From: an uncultured Bryobacteraceae bacterium
GTDB lineage: Bacteria; Acidobacteriota; Terriglobia; Bryobacterales; Bryobacteraceae
Length of the DNA stretch: 48,936 bases
Assembly (NCBI GenBank): GCA_955652915.1
Contig: CATPCJ010000123.1
Span: forward strand, 1-48,936
Direction of reading: 5' to 3'
Each line of letters starts with the position of its first letter. The first letter of the stretch is position 1. Shown piece by piece: positions 20,417 through 29,074 of the stretch. The notes under the pieces are model-generated. The model made no database searches. It saw nothing but the letters and a program-made list of their open reading frames with translations, and was not told the origin of the DNA. Both the position numbers and the translations under genes were made by a program.

Positions 20417-23400
20417 ATGAAGTCTCAACTCGGAATCTCGCTCATAGGGCTCGCTCTGGTCTGCCTGGCGTCACAAGTCTTCACGGCCTGGGCGCAGACC
20501 AGCAACGTGGGATCGGTTAGCGTCGCTGTACTGGATCCGGCCGGCGCCACCGTGCCGGGAGCTCAGTTGCAGCTTCGGGACACGGAGACGAACGACATCC
20601 GCAAGGCCGAGACGCAGGGGAACGGTACCTACTCTTTTCCCAACCTCTCGTTCGGCATCTATGAACTCACCGTGACTAAGTCCGGTTTTGAAACGCAGGT
20701 GTTTCAGTCGGTGCAGGTGCAGACCGGCCGCGTTACGACGGTGAACTTGATCCTCAAGGTTGGCGGCACCACCCAAACAGTGACGGTCTCGGACGCAGCT
20801 TCACCGCTGCTGGACACGGATTCAAGCACGCTGTCGGACACCCTGGACACTAAACAAGTAGTGAATCTTCCGGTGAGCGGCCGCAACATCATGAGCCTGG
20901 CATTTCTGGTTCCCGGCTGGTCAAGCACTGGGGGCGTGGGTTCCACAACCGGCACGTGGGACAACCTGCCGGGAGGCGCCGTGGTGAGCGCCGACTTCGA
21001 CGGCACGCCTGGCATAAGCAATCGTTTTCGAAGCGGCGGATTCGCGTACGGCACCACAGCGGTCCAGCCGCGCATCGAAGATGTAGCTGAGATGACCACG
21101 CAGACCGCGCAGGTGGATCTCAGCGGCATCGGGACCTCGGCCATGCGCATCAGCATCGTGACCAGGCGTGGTTCCAACGCATTTCACGGCCGCGTCTATG
21201 AAGACTTCCGCAACCATGTTCTCAACGCCAACTCCTGGATCAACAACGCGCGTAACCAGTCCCGTAATATTTTGAAGTTGAACGATTTCGGTGCCAGTGT
21301 GGGCGGTCCAATACTCAAGAACAAGTTGTTCTTCTTCGGCACTTGGGCCGAATCCATCCAGCCCTTCTCAGGAAACCTCACGGCCGTTGTCCTAAGCCCG
21401 GCGGCACAACAGGGATTGTTCTCGTACAAAGATTCCAGCGGTGCGCTTCAGACAATTAACCTCCTGCAGGTTGCGGGCGCGGGCAGTCTTCCATCGAAGG
21501 TGAATCCCAACGTGGCAGGCTCCTTGCAGGCTATCAGCGGCACGTACGGCATGGGGTCGCTGATTCCGACATCCGATCCCAACATATACAACTTGAGTTT
21601 CCAATATGCGCACCGGGATACAATCTATTACCCAACCGCCCGCATCGATTGGAACGCTACGGAGAAAATCAGGGTCTTCCTGTCCTACGGCCAGACAAAG
21701 ACCACCAACGATCTCACGAATGCTCCGCAATTTCCCGGCGATCTTCCCCAGGACAAGCTAACCTTCAACTCCAACGCGCATAACAATCGCATCGCGGGCT
21801 TCGGCCTGGACTGGGTATTCAGGCCCACGCTAGTGAACCAATTTCACGCGGGCTACATGCATCAATTCGACAATTTCGACATATCCAGCGTCCCCGTTGA
21901 TCTCACCAGTCTCTACCGGCAGAATTGGACGTACGGTCTTACCAGCCCGTATGGCAACGCCTATCCTCGCGTGCCGATCTCTTCGTTCTATCCTCTTCTG
22001 AACGTCGTCGACAGTTTGAATTGGCAAAAAGGTTCCCACTCGTTTGTTTTCGGCGGGAGCTATTTCCACGAGCAGGATCATTATTGGAACGGGCCGGGCG
22101 GCGAACCGAGTTACACGTTTGGTCTCGACGGCCAGGATCCAGCCTCGAACGTCATCAATGCGGCGCTGGCCTCGCAGAATACAACGATTCAGGGAAATGC
22201 GCGGTCGTTGTACGCTTTGCTCGCGGCCCGAGTCAGCCAGGTTAGCATTCAGGTCGGCCGGCCACTTGATCCAAAGACCGGCCAGTACAAACCATTCGGC
22301 GCGTACAATCTCGACGAAGTCCAACAAGCTGGTGGATTCTGGGCGCAAGACCGCTGGCGGCTCCGTCCGAATCTCACGCTGAATTATGGACTGCGGTGGG
22401 ATATCTACGGCGCCGATCACGACATCACCGGTTTTTACAGCAGCCCCAAAACGATCGCCGATCTGTGGGGACCAACTCCCATTGGAGTCATTAATTCGCC
22501 GGGGACTCTGGGTGGCGTGAGTAATCCGTCGTTCCTGGCACGACGGTACGCCTACAATGCGGAGAGGCTGAATCCATCGCCAGCGATTGCGATTGCCTGG
22601 AGTCCGAACTCGACCAGCGGTTTTCTCGCCAAGCTGGCGGGTAAAGACAAGACCGTCATACGCGCCGGTTATTCGCTGCGGCACTACGCCGAAGGCGCCC
22701 AGAACGTCTGGGCGTATGCGTCCAACTCCGGTGCGTTCTTTTTCCAGGGGGGCAGCGCGACGCCCGCCAATGGCGCATTCCAGGCCGGCTCCGTAACATT
22801 CGGCGACCCGCTTCCCAACTATGTGCTGACGCCGCCCACGTATTCCACAAACGTTCCCGCGTCGCAATTGTGGGGGAATACTTTCAGGGCGATTAACCCC
22901 AACATCGCGATGCCCTACGTCGAGCAATGGAACTTCGGCATTCAACGGCTGATCGGGTCGGGCAGCGCCCTCGAAGTCCGCTACGTTGGAAATCTTTCCC
23001 TACATCAGTGGCTGAGCTACAACATCAACGAGTTGAACATCGTCGAAAACGGCTTCCTGAAAGAATTCCAGGGCGCGCAGGGTAACCTGAAAATCAATCA
23101 GTCCAACGGCAAGGGTAATTCATTCGCCAACAACGGTCTTGCAGGCCAGGTTCCCCTGCCGATTTTCGCCGGCGCGTTTGGAAGCGCAACATCGAATTTC
23201 ACGAATAGCACCTACGTCAACAATCTGCTAAACGGCGCCGCAGGCTCCATGGCGCAGGTCTTGCTCAACACGCGGCAGTTCTATTGCAACCTGGTTGGGA
23301 CCGCCAATTTTGCTCCGTGCCAGACTCCGACTCTTGCATCCTCGGCCGGCGCCGGATATCCCATCAACTTCTGGCAGGTGAACCCGTACGCCAACGGGGG

Positions 23401-24214
23401 CGGCGGCGTGCTCTATCTCGACGCGGCCGGGCATTCCAACTATCACGGTCTCCAAGTCGCGTTCCGGCAAAGACCCACTCACGGCGCGCAGTTCAACGTG
23501 AATTACACTTTGGCACACTCACTCGGAATCGCGGCGCAAAACGGGATTCAGGGAGAGGGCAACAATATTTATTACACGCAACGGAACTTCCGCCTGAACT
23601 ACGGACCAAGCCTGTTTGATATTCGCCACGTGGTGCATGCCAGCGGCACCTACGATCTTCCGTTCGGAAAAGGGAAGCCTTACCTGAGCCAGAGCAAATT
23701 GGCTAATTACACTGTCGGCGGGTGGACGCTGGGAACCATCGTGGTAATGCAGAGTGGAAACCCCGCGCAATTGAGCAACGGGTTCAATACGTTCAACAAC
23801 ACAGACTCTGGGGTTAGCTTGAACGGCGTCACCGTCGCGGACGTCCAGAATTCCATCGGCGTGTTCCGTACTGGAAATCCCTGGATCAACACCATCGATC
23901 CAAAGTTCGTGGGAGCCAACGGGGCAGCCAATGGCGCCTTGCTAAGTCCGAACAACATCGCCGGCTCGTTTGGTTATCGCCCTTATGTTTACGGGCCGGG
24001 CTGGTACAACATCGACCTGTCGGTGAACAAGAGCATTCCGATCCGCGAGTCGCTGCGGTTTACCTTCCAGGCGGAGTTTCTGAACGCCACCAACCATCCG
24101 ACGTTCAATATTGGCAATTTGGCGATACAGAGCACCAGCTTTGGGCAGACTACCAGCGGCAACGCGTTCTCGCAGGCTCGCAGAATCGAGTTCCGGGCGA
24201 ACATCGAATTCTAA
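20417..24214 (+). CDS. Oar-type TonB-dependent outer-membrane receptor
   Basis: Second large receptor, 1265 aa. The Sec leader ends VFTAWAQ. Then a carboxypeptidase-regulatory-like domain (GSVSVAVLDPAGATVPGAQL), a plug (LPVSGRNIMSLAFLVPG and RIEDVAEMTTQTAQVDLS) and a long barrel ending AEFLNATNHPTFNIGN and FRANIEF with a terminal Phe. It is about 190 residues longer than the first receptor, and the two look only distantly alike, so they probably bind different glycans. It is a single-gene unit under the TTGACA/TACACT promoter with operator, convergent with the GH127/146 gene. Confidence 0.93.
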   Translation: MKSQLGISLIGLALVCLASQVFTAWAQTSNVGSVSVAVLDPAGATVPGAQLQLRDTETNDIRKAETQGNGTYSFPNLSFGIYELTVTKSGFETQVFQSVQVQTGRVTTVNLILKVGGTTQTVTVSDAASPLLDTDSSTLSDTLDTKQVVNLPVSGRNIMSLAFLVPGWSSTGGVGSTTGTWDNLPGGAVVSADFDGTPGISNRFRSGGFAYGTTAVQPRIEDVAEMTTQTAQVDLSGIGTSAMRISIVTRRGSNAFHGRVYEDFRNHVLNANSWINNARNQSRNILKLNDFGASVGGPILKNKLFFFGTWAESIQPFSGNLTAVVLSPAAQQGLFSYKDSSGALQTINLLQVAGAGSLPSKVNPNVAGSLQAISGTYGMGSLIPTSDPNIYNLSFQYAHRDTIYYPTARIDWNATEKIRVFLSYGQTKTTNDLTNAPQFPGDLPQDKLTFNSNAHNNRIAGFGLDWVFRPTLVNQFHAGYMHQFDNFDISSVPVDLTSLYRQNWTYGLTSPYGNAYPRVPISSFYPLLNVVDSLNWQKGSHSFVFGGSYFHEQDHYWNGPGGEPSYTFGLDGQDPASNVINAALASQNTTIQGNARSLYALLAARVSQVSIQVGRPLDPKTGQYKPFGAYNLDEVQQAGGFWAQDRWRLRPNLTLNYGLRWDIYGADHDITGFYSSPKTIADLWGPTPIGVINSPGTLGGVSNPSFLARRYAYNAERLNPSPAIAIAWSPNSTSGFLAKLAGKDKTVIRAGYSLRHYAEGAQNVWAYASNSGAFFFQGGSATPANGAFQAGSVTFGDPLPNYVLTPPTYSTNVPASQLWGNTFRAINPNIAMPYVEQWNFGIQRLIGSGSALEVRYVGNLSLHQWLSYNINELNIVENGFLKEFQGAQGNLKINQSNGKGNSFANNGLAGQVPLPIFAGAFGSATSNFTNSTYVNNLLNGAAGSMAQVLLNTRQFYCNLVGTANFAPCQTPTLASSAGAGYPINFWQVNPYANGGGGVLYLDAAGHSNYHGLQVAFRQRPTHGAQFNVNYTLAHSLGIAAQNGIQGEGNNIYYTQRNFRLNYGPSLFDIRHVVHASGTYDLPFGKGKPYLSQSKLANYTVGGWTLGTIVVMQSGNPAQLSNGFNTFNNTDSGVSLNGVTVADVQNSIGVFRTGNPWINTIDPKFVGANGAANGALLSPNNIAGSFGYRPYVYGPGWYNIDLSVNKSIPIRESLRFTFQAEFLNATNHPTFNIGNLAIQSTSFGQTTSGNAFSQARRIEFRANIEF

Positions 24215-24239
24215 CAATCCTCTCCCGGGATGTCATCCT

Positions 24240-24327
24240 GCGGCCGGTTGGCTACCGGCTCTGGTTGACCAATTTACAACTCCTCGAAAGGCGCGCTAAC
24301 AACCGGCCGCAGGTTAAGCAACCTGCG
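24240..24327. repeat. palindromic repeat cluster between convergent genes
   Basis: GCGGCCGGTTG (24240-24250) pairs perfectly with CAACCGGCCGC (24300-24310). Within the cluster CGCAGGTT (24308-24315) and AACCTGCG (24320-24327) form a short hairpin, and GCCGGTTGGCTACCGGC is nearly palindromic. It fills the space between two convergent stops, so it could end transcription from both sides. Confidence 0.7.
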
Positions 24328-24336
24328 CCACGACGT

Positions 24337-26385
24337 CTACGAGACCTGCCAGTACACCGAATAGCGCTTGTCGAAGATGCTGTTGATCGGGACCAAGGTG
24401 ACGTCCTTCTGCTGGCCCGTGGTGCGGAACGTGAGCGGCTTGTCGCCCGGCTTGATCCAGGAAGCCGGATCGGCATTGGCGGCATGGAACGTGGGAATGT
24501 CGATGGGCGGAACTCTTGGTGGAGCATCCGGCCGGGCAGGAGCACCCGAACGGCGCATCGGCGGCGCATTCGGGCCGACGATTACTCTGTCGGTCAATCC
24601 TTCGGAACCAAGATCGCCGGCCAGCACGAGCGGTCCGTATAAGAACGCCTGCGTCTTGGGATCGTCGGGCATACTCTCAACGCTCAGGTGCATCGGCAGT
24701 TCCATCTCCACGCGGTCGCCGGTTTTCCAGGTTCTCGACAGCGTCAGATAGCTTCCGGGGCTGGCCGATGCCTCTAGAGCCCGGCCATTGATCTTCACCG
24801 TTGGAGCCGATTGCAGCCAGGCTGGAACGCGCAGCCGAATCGACATTGGTGCGGGCTTGTTGGCAGTCACCACCAACACGGTACTCTGCTGCTCGGGGAA
24901 TTTGGTTTCCTGCCGCAACCGAAATCCTTTCTCGGCCCAATCCAATTCGGAGGGAATGAACAGGTTCACGAACAGGCCTTCGTTGTCGTGCCAGTAAATG
25001 CTGTCGTTGAGTTTCGAATATTCCTCGACGCCCGATCCGGTACAGCACCAGAACGATTGATCCTCCGTGTTGAAAGTCTTCCACGCGCCCGGATACAGCG
25101 ACAGATAATATTGCGTGTAGCCGGTCTTGGGTTGGATGGTTCCCAGGCGATGGTTGAGCAACACCCGCTCGTAGTAATCGAAATAGCTCGGCTCCCCGGT
25201 CCATCCATAAAGGTGGCGGGTGAGTTTCAGCATGTTATAAACGCAGCAGCACTCGGCGGTAGAGATATTCATCTTCAGCTCCGCGCCAAGCTGCCGCGCC
25301 TGCGCCGGCCAGCTTTCGCCGTTGCTGGTTCCACCGGTAACATAGCTGCGCGCGCCCACCACTTCGTACCAGAAGAAATCGGCGACGTCATGGAATCGCA
25401 TGTCGCCCGAGATCTCATATCTCCGCGCCGCGGCGATTACTTGTGGAATATGCGTGTTCACGTGCAGACCGCGGAGTTCGTCACGGCGCGAGGCCAGAGG
25501 ATTCACGAAGCGCTTCTTGGTGAAGCGGTCGCCGGTCTTGGCCCACTGGTCGTTGTTAGTTGCCGCCGAGAGGTTATAAAGCGTTTCCGCGATACCGCCG
25601 AATTCCACGTTCAGAATCTGCTGCATGTGCTCTTCGGTTTTGGACGCGGTCCATTTGTCGGCCCAGTCCGCCATGCCTTCCACTACTTTGAGCGCTTCCC
25701 GATTTCCAGCCAGCGTGTACATGTCGAACAGCCCGGCCATGATTTTGTGAATGGTGTAGAAAGGCGCCCACGGCACATTGCCCCGTTCCATGGAATCCAG
25801 GCGATCCCAGAAGGAGGTGGGGAAAGCGCTAAGATATCCGCCGCCCAGTTTCTCCTGGCACTTGGCTAATCCCGAGACGATTTCGTCGGCCTTGGCCTTC
25901 GCTTGCCGGTCGCCCATCGACGCGTACAATTGTGCGCTGGCCGAAAGGAAGTGTCCCGTGAAATGGCCGCGCAGTTCGCTGCCGCGTTGGCCGTTGGCCT
26001 TCTGCTCCCAGCCCCCGAACGGCTGCGCGGAGCCGACGGGCAGTCCGGCATTCTCGTGGAAGTTATAGAGCAGCCGGTCGGCCGGCAAGCGCTGCATGTA
26101 GCCGCGATTCCATTCGGTAACCTCGGTGTAAATGCTCGGCAGCAGCTTCACCTGCGTCATCGGGAATGGTTGAGCTTTCGCGGGGACGTCCTGCCGGGTG
26201 AATTGAATCGGCGCTTCGAATGGCGGCACCTCCGGAGCTGGTCCGCGGCGCTGCTGGCTGGTATTCGGATTCGGTGCGCCAGCCGGGGCTTGAGTGGATT
26301 GCGTGGGCTGCTGCGCGAAGAGCGTTGGAGCGGCGGTCAGCGCCACTGCGAAATTGCGCCGGCTCAGATTCTTTGCTTTGTTCAT
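24337..26385 (-). CDS. exported GH127/GH146-type beta-L-arabinofuranosidase
   Basis: Belongs to the former DUF1680 group, which removes beta-linked L-arabinofuranose with a zinc-bound cysteine nucleophile. The expected ligands are visible as STAECCCVYNMLKLTR and FWCCTGSGVEE. The alpha/alpha-barrel starts YMQRLPADRLLYNFHENAGL, which resembles GH146 more than GH127. A leader NLSRRNFAVALTAAPTLFAQ is of the twin-arginine type and is followed by a Pro/Gln-rich linker. A Pro/Arg-rich stretch occurs near residues 610-630 before the last strand. 682 aa. It starts 3 bp after the stop of the neighbouring GH127 gene, hence one operon. Confidence 0.9.
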   Translation of the reverse strand: MNKAKNLSRRNFAVALTAAPTLFAQQPTQSTQAPAGAPNPNTSQQRRGPAPEVPPFEAPIQFTRQDVPAKAQPFPMTQVKLLPSIYTEVTEWNRGYMQRLPADRLLYNFHENAGLPVGSAQPFGGWEQKANGQRGSELRGHFTGHFLSASAQLYASMGDRQAKAKADEIVSGLAKCQEKLGGGYLSAFPTSFWDRLDSMERGNVPWAPFYTIHKIMAGLFDMYTLAGNREALKVVEGMADWADKWTASKTEEHMQQILNVEFGGIAETLYNLSAATNNDQWAKTGDRFTKKRFVNPLASRRDELRGLHVNTHIPQVIAAARRYEISGDMRFHDVADFFWYEVVGARSYVTGGTSNGESWPAQARQLGAELKMNISTAECCCVYNMLKLTRHLYGWTGEPSYFDYYERVLLNHRLGTIQPKTGYTQYYLSLYPGAWKTFNTEDQSFWCCTGSGVEEYSKLNDSIYWHDNEGLFVNLFIPSELDWAEKGFRLRQETKFPEQQSTVLVVTANKPAPMSIRLRVPAWLQSAPTVKINGRALEASASPGSYLTLSRTWKTGDRVEMELPMHLSVESMPDDPKTQAFLYGPLVLAGDLGSEGLTDRVIVGPNAPPMRRSGAPARPDAPPRVPPIDIPTFHAANADPASWIKPGDKPLTFRTTGQQKDVTLVPINSIFDKRYSVYWQVS

Positions 26386-26388
26386 GGC

Positions 26389-28812
26389 TTACTTCACTTT
26401 CCATTTTTGTACACCGACGGAAAAACCGGGCTGCATTGTTACCTCCACCCGCATGCCGCCCGTCGTTATCGATTTGAAGGCCACTTTGTTGTAGCCGTCT
26501 TTTGCAACTCCATAAGGCTCCGGATTTTCCACCGGCTTCCAATCGTTGCCATCCTTATATAACAGACGCCAGGAGGCAGGCACCCGCACCTCGCCGTGAC
26601 CCGTGTCGTCGAACCAATATAGCTGGCATTCCGAAACCTGAGCCGGCTTCTCGAATGCGTATTCCACCCATTCCGTTGAGCTCTTCTTGGGCCACCAGTC
26701 GAAGTAAGAACTCGGATCGCTGGACGACGTTGGCTCCTCGCCATCGTTTATAGTGCGTGGATTCTTCCGGCCCGAAGTGGTGACCTTCGCTGTAGTCGCG
26801 ATGGTCGGGTAGGGCGCCGGTTTGGCGCTGGCTTCGTTTTCCGGAAACCATACCAGCATCTGCCCGCGTCCGCGATTTGCCCAGGCGTAATAAGGAATCG
26901 CCGTGAAATCCTGCCCGGTTTTCGTGAGCTTGCCTTGCGCGTCATAGGCGAGCGCGATGGCTCTGCTCTTGACTACCGTAACCCCGTTGAGTAAGGCAGG
27001 CTTAAATTCCGCGGTAACTGGCGCGTGGTCCGGCAGCATGAGATTGCGAACTCTTCCGTTAGGATTATCCGGCCACTCGGCGGCGTAGACGACAGGGCCG
27101 CGCTGCAGCGCCACTCGTCCGCGATCGGCGGCCACCTGATCGTTCGCCGCAACCCGCCGCACCGGCATGGGAAGATTCATCTCGACGATGTCGCCCTTTT
27201 TCCAGGTGCGATTGAGAGCCACGTAGCCTTTGTCGAGCTTGACCGGAACTGGCTTGCCGTTTACCTTGAGCGTCACCACCTCGGTGGATTTGCCGGTGAA
27301 GCGATAGAGATCCGTCGGAACCGGTTCATTGCGCGCCCAGCCGGGAATGCGCACGTTGACGGTCAGCGGAAGGCTTTGGTCCGGGTTCACGGTCATCTTC
27401 ACCGCGCCATCCCAGGGGTAGCGGGTCTCCTGCGTCATCCTCACGGTGCGCCCGTTATCCAGCTTGATATCCGCGCTATTGGCCATGTAGAGATTCACCC
27501 ACAACGCGTCGCCACGCTGCGCATAAACATAACCGGGGACAGACGCCATGAAGCGCGTTATGTTTCCGGGACAGCAGGCCACACCGAACCAGGGACTGCG
27601 TTGATCCTTTGCAGCTTGCCCGGTGGCCTCCAGCGGATTCTGGTAGAAGAACGTTTTGCCGTCGAGCGAAACGCCGGAGATCAGGCCGTTGTAAAGCGTA
27701 CGTTCCATCACGTCTATATATTTAGCGTCGGCATGCAGCAGGAACAGCCGGTGGTTCCAATAGTCGTTGCCCACGGCCGCGCAGGTTTCGTTGTACGCGG
27801 ACATGTTCGGCAATTCGTAATCGTTGCCAAAAGCTTCGCCTGCCGCTCTGGCGCCGATGCCGCCGGTGATGTGCAACTTCCTGCCCGCGACATTTTCCCA
27901 GATTTTGTCGAGAGCGTTTACATACGCGGTATCGCCGGTCAACGCGGCGACGTCGGCCATTCCCGAATACATATAGGTGGCGCGCACCGCATGCCCGCCG
28001 GATACGGCTTCGGTCTGGTCAATGACTTTCTTTTGCGCCTGGACGTAAGGATTTCCAGCGCCCTTTTCGCTACTGTCCGGACCGCGCGAATCGAGCATGA
28101 ACTTGGCCAAATTCAGATAGCGCGGATCGCCGGTCTGTCGATAGAGTTTGGCAAGTCCCATTTCAATGATCTGGTGACCGGGCCAGATGGATTGCTTTCC
28201 CGGGCCGAAAGTCTGGTCGAGTAGATTGGCGGTGCGAAGTGCGATGTCGAGCAGGGTGCGCTTACCAGTCGCTTGGTAATGCGCGACGGCCGCTTCGTAG
28301 AGATGGCCGAGATCGTATAATTCGTGACTGTTCACCCCCTCCAGAACCCAGCGCTGCGCGCCGGACCACGGGTGCGGATGCGCTGGATCGATGGTGCGGG
28401 CGGTGTAGAGATATCCATCCTTCTCCTGCGCCGCGCCGATCTTTTCGATCAGTCCGTCGATATACGCTTCGAGCTTGGGGTCGGGAGAAACGCTGAGCGT
28501 GTAGGATGCGCCCTCGATTACTTTATAAACGTCGGTGTCGTCGAATGGATACGGCGGGTATTTGTGATTTTCAAATGGCTCGCCGCGAAGCGACTTGGCG
28601 GCGCGAATGAAGTTGTCGACGCGTCCGGTCTCCTCGTCTTTTTGGAATGCGAATGGAATGGTGACCTTGCGATTGATCTCGATGCGCGGAGCCCAGAATC
28701 CATCGTTGACGTGGACGGCAGTGAAGGGAACGGGCTTTACCGGATAGTCGTTTTGCGCCCAGGAAGGGCAGCAGAGCAGGATGAAGAGCGCGCTCCCTGC
28801 AATCGCTTTCAT
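26389..28812 (-). CDS. exported GH127 beta-L-arabinofuranosidase with C-terminal accessory domain
   Basis: Predicted to act on beta-L-arabinofuranosyl linkages such as Araf-beta-1,2-Araf on hydroxyproline. Landmarks: VHVNDGFWAPRIEINRKVTI, the Glu/Cys zinc site NETCAAVGN and WFGVACCPGN with the paired cysteines that include the nucleophile. After the beta-sandwich a C-terminal segment from about residue 670 (INDGEEPTSSSDPS, VEYAFEKPAQVSECQLYW) looks like a discoidin-type carbohydrate-binding fold. The Sec leader MKAIAGSALFILLCCPSWAQ decides the start; the frame is open 26 codons further up but without a leader. About 807 aa. An operator-like palindrome overlaps the start codon. Confidence 0.92.
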   Translation of the reverse strand: MKAIAGSALFILLCCPSWAQNDYPVKPVPFTAVHVNDGFWAPRIEINRKVTIPFAFQKDEETGRVDNFIRAAKSLRGEPFENHKYPPYPFDDTDVYKVIEGASYTLSVSPDPKLEAYIDGLIEKIGAAQEKDGYLYTARTIDPAHPHPWSGAQRWVLEGVNSHELYDLGHLYEAAVAHYQATGKRTLLDIALRTANLLDQTFGPGKQSIWPGHQIIEMGLAKLYRQTGDPRYLNLAKFMLDSRGPDSSEKGAGNPYVQAQKKVIDQTEAVSGGHAVRATYMYSGMADVAALTGDTAYVNALDKIWENVAGRKLHITGGIGARAAGEAFGNDYELPNMSAYNETCAAVGNDYWNHRLFLLHADAKYIDVMERTLYNGLISGVSLDGKTFFYQNPLEATGQAAKDQRSPWFGVACCPGNITRFMASVPGYVYAQRGDALWVNLYMANSADIKLDNGRTVRMTQETRYPWDGAVKMTVNPDQSLPLTVNVRIPGWARNEPVPTDLYRFTGKSTEVVTLKVNGKPVPVKLDKGYVALNRTWKKGDIVEMNLPMPVRRVAANDQVAADRGRVALQRGPVVYAAEWPDNPNGRVRNLMLPDHAPVTAEFKPALLNGVTVVKSRAIALAYDAQGKLTKTGQDFTAIPYYAWANRGRGQMLVWFPENEASAKPAPYPTIATTAKVTTSGRKNPRTINDGEEPTSSSDPSSYFDWWPKKSSTEWVEYAFEKPAQVSECQLYWFDDTGHGEVRVPASWRLLYKDGNDWKPVENPEPYGVAKDGYNKVAFKSITTGGMRVEVTMQPGFSVGVQKWKVK
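28798..28811. promoter_or_regulatory. operator-like palindrome over the GH127 start codon
   Basis: Read on the gene strand, TGAAAGCGATTGCA matches TGnAAnCGnTTnCA fully. It is also the coding sequence of MKAIA, so coincidence cannot be ruled out, but four exact matches in the window all fall at glycan-gene promoters or starts. Confidence 0.5.
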
Positions 28813-28916
28813 AGCTCTACATTGTAGCTCTTGGCTAGGTCCTGTTGGATAATACATGGATTTCTCGGCCACTAGTTGTGGGAGTTCCATTTCATCTGGT
28901 TCTTAGAGGTGTGCAT

Positions 28917-29025
28917 GTGGGGCAGGATGGCATCCTGCCGCCGATTGGCAATCGGCTTCTTGAATTGTCACGCACCGCTGACCAGGCGGGTTGCCAACCC
29001 GCCGCAGGATGCCATCCTGCCCCAC
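28917..29025. repeat. nested palindromic repeat
   Basis: Two perfect 22-bp inverted arms (28917-28938 and 29004-29025) end the element. Each arm contains a smaller palindrome, GCAGGATGGCATCCTGC or its variant. Between them lie CCGATTGGCAATCGG (28941-28955) and GGCGGGTTGCCAACCCGCC (28985-29003). The element occupies the space between the GH127 operon start and the S9 peptidase stop, with no gene inside. It resembles REP/BIME-type dispersed units. Confidence 0.8.
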
Positions 29026-29074
29026 AAAACAGGCAAGAATGCCTGTGCCACGATTTGCATGAAAGTTCTGCAGA

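Noticed and set aside
21830-22945. 371-codon minus-strand frame opposite the second TonB receptor
   Set aside because: Antisense shadow with no motif, no ribosome site and biased composition.
27025-28224. 399-codon open frame on the plus strand opposite GH127
   Set aside because: Antisense to a gene with clear catalytic motifs. High GC makes long antisense frames common; the product is His/Arg-rich without domains or a ribosome site.
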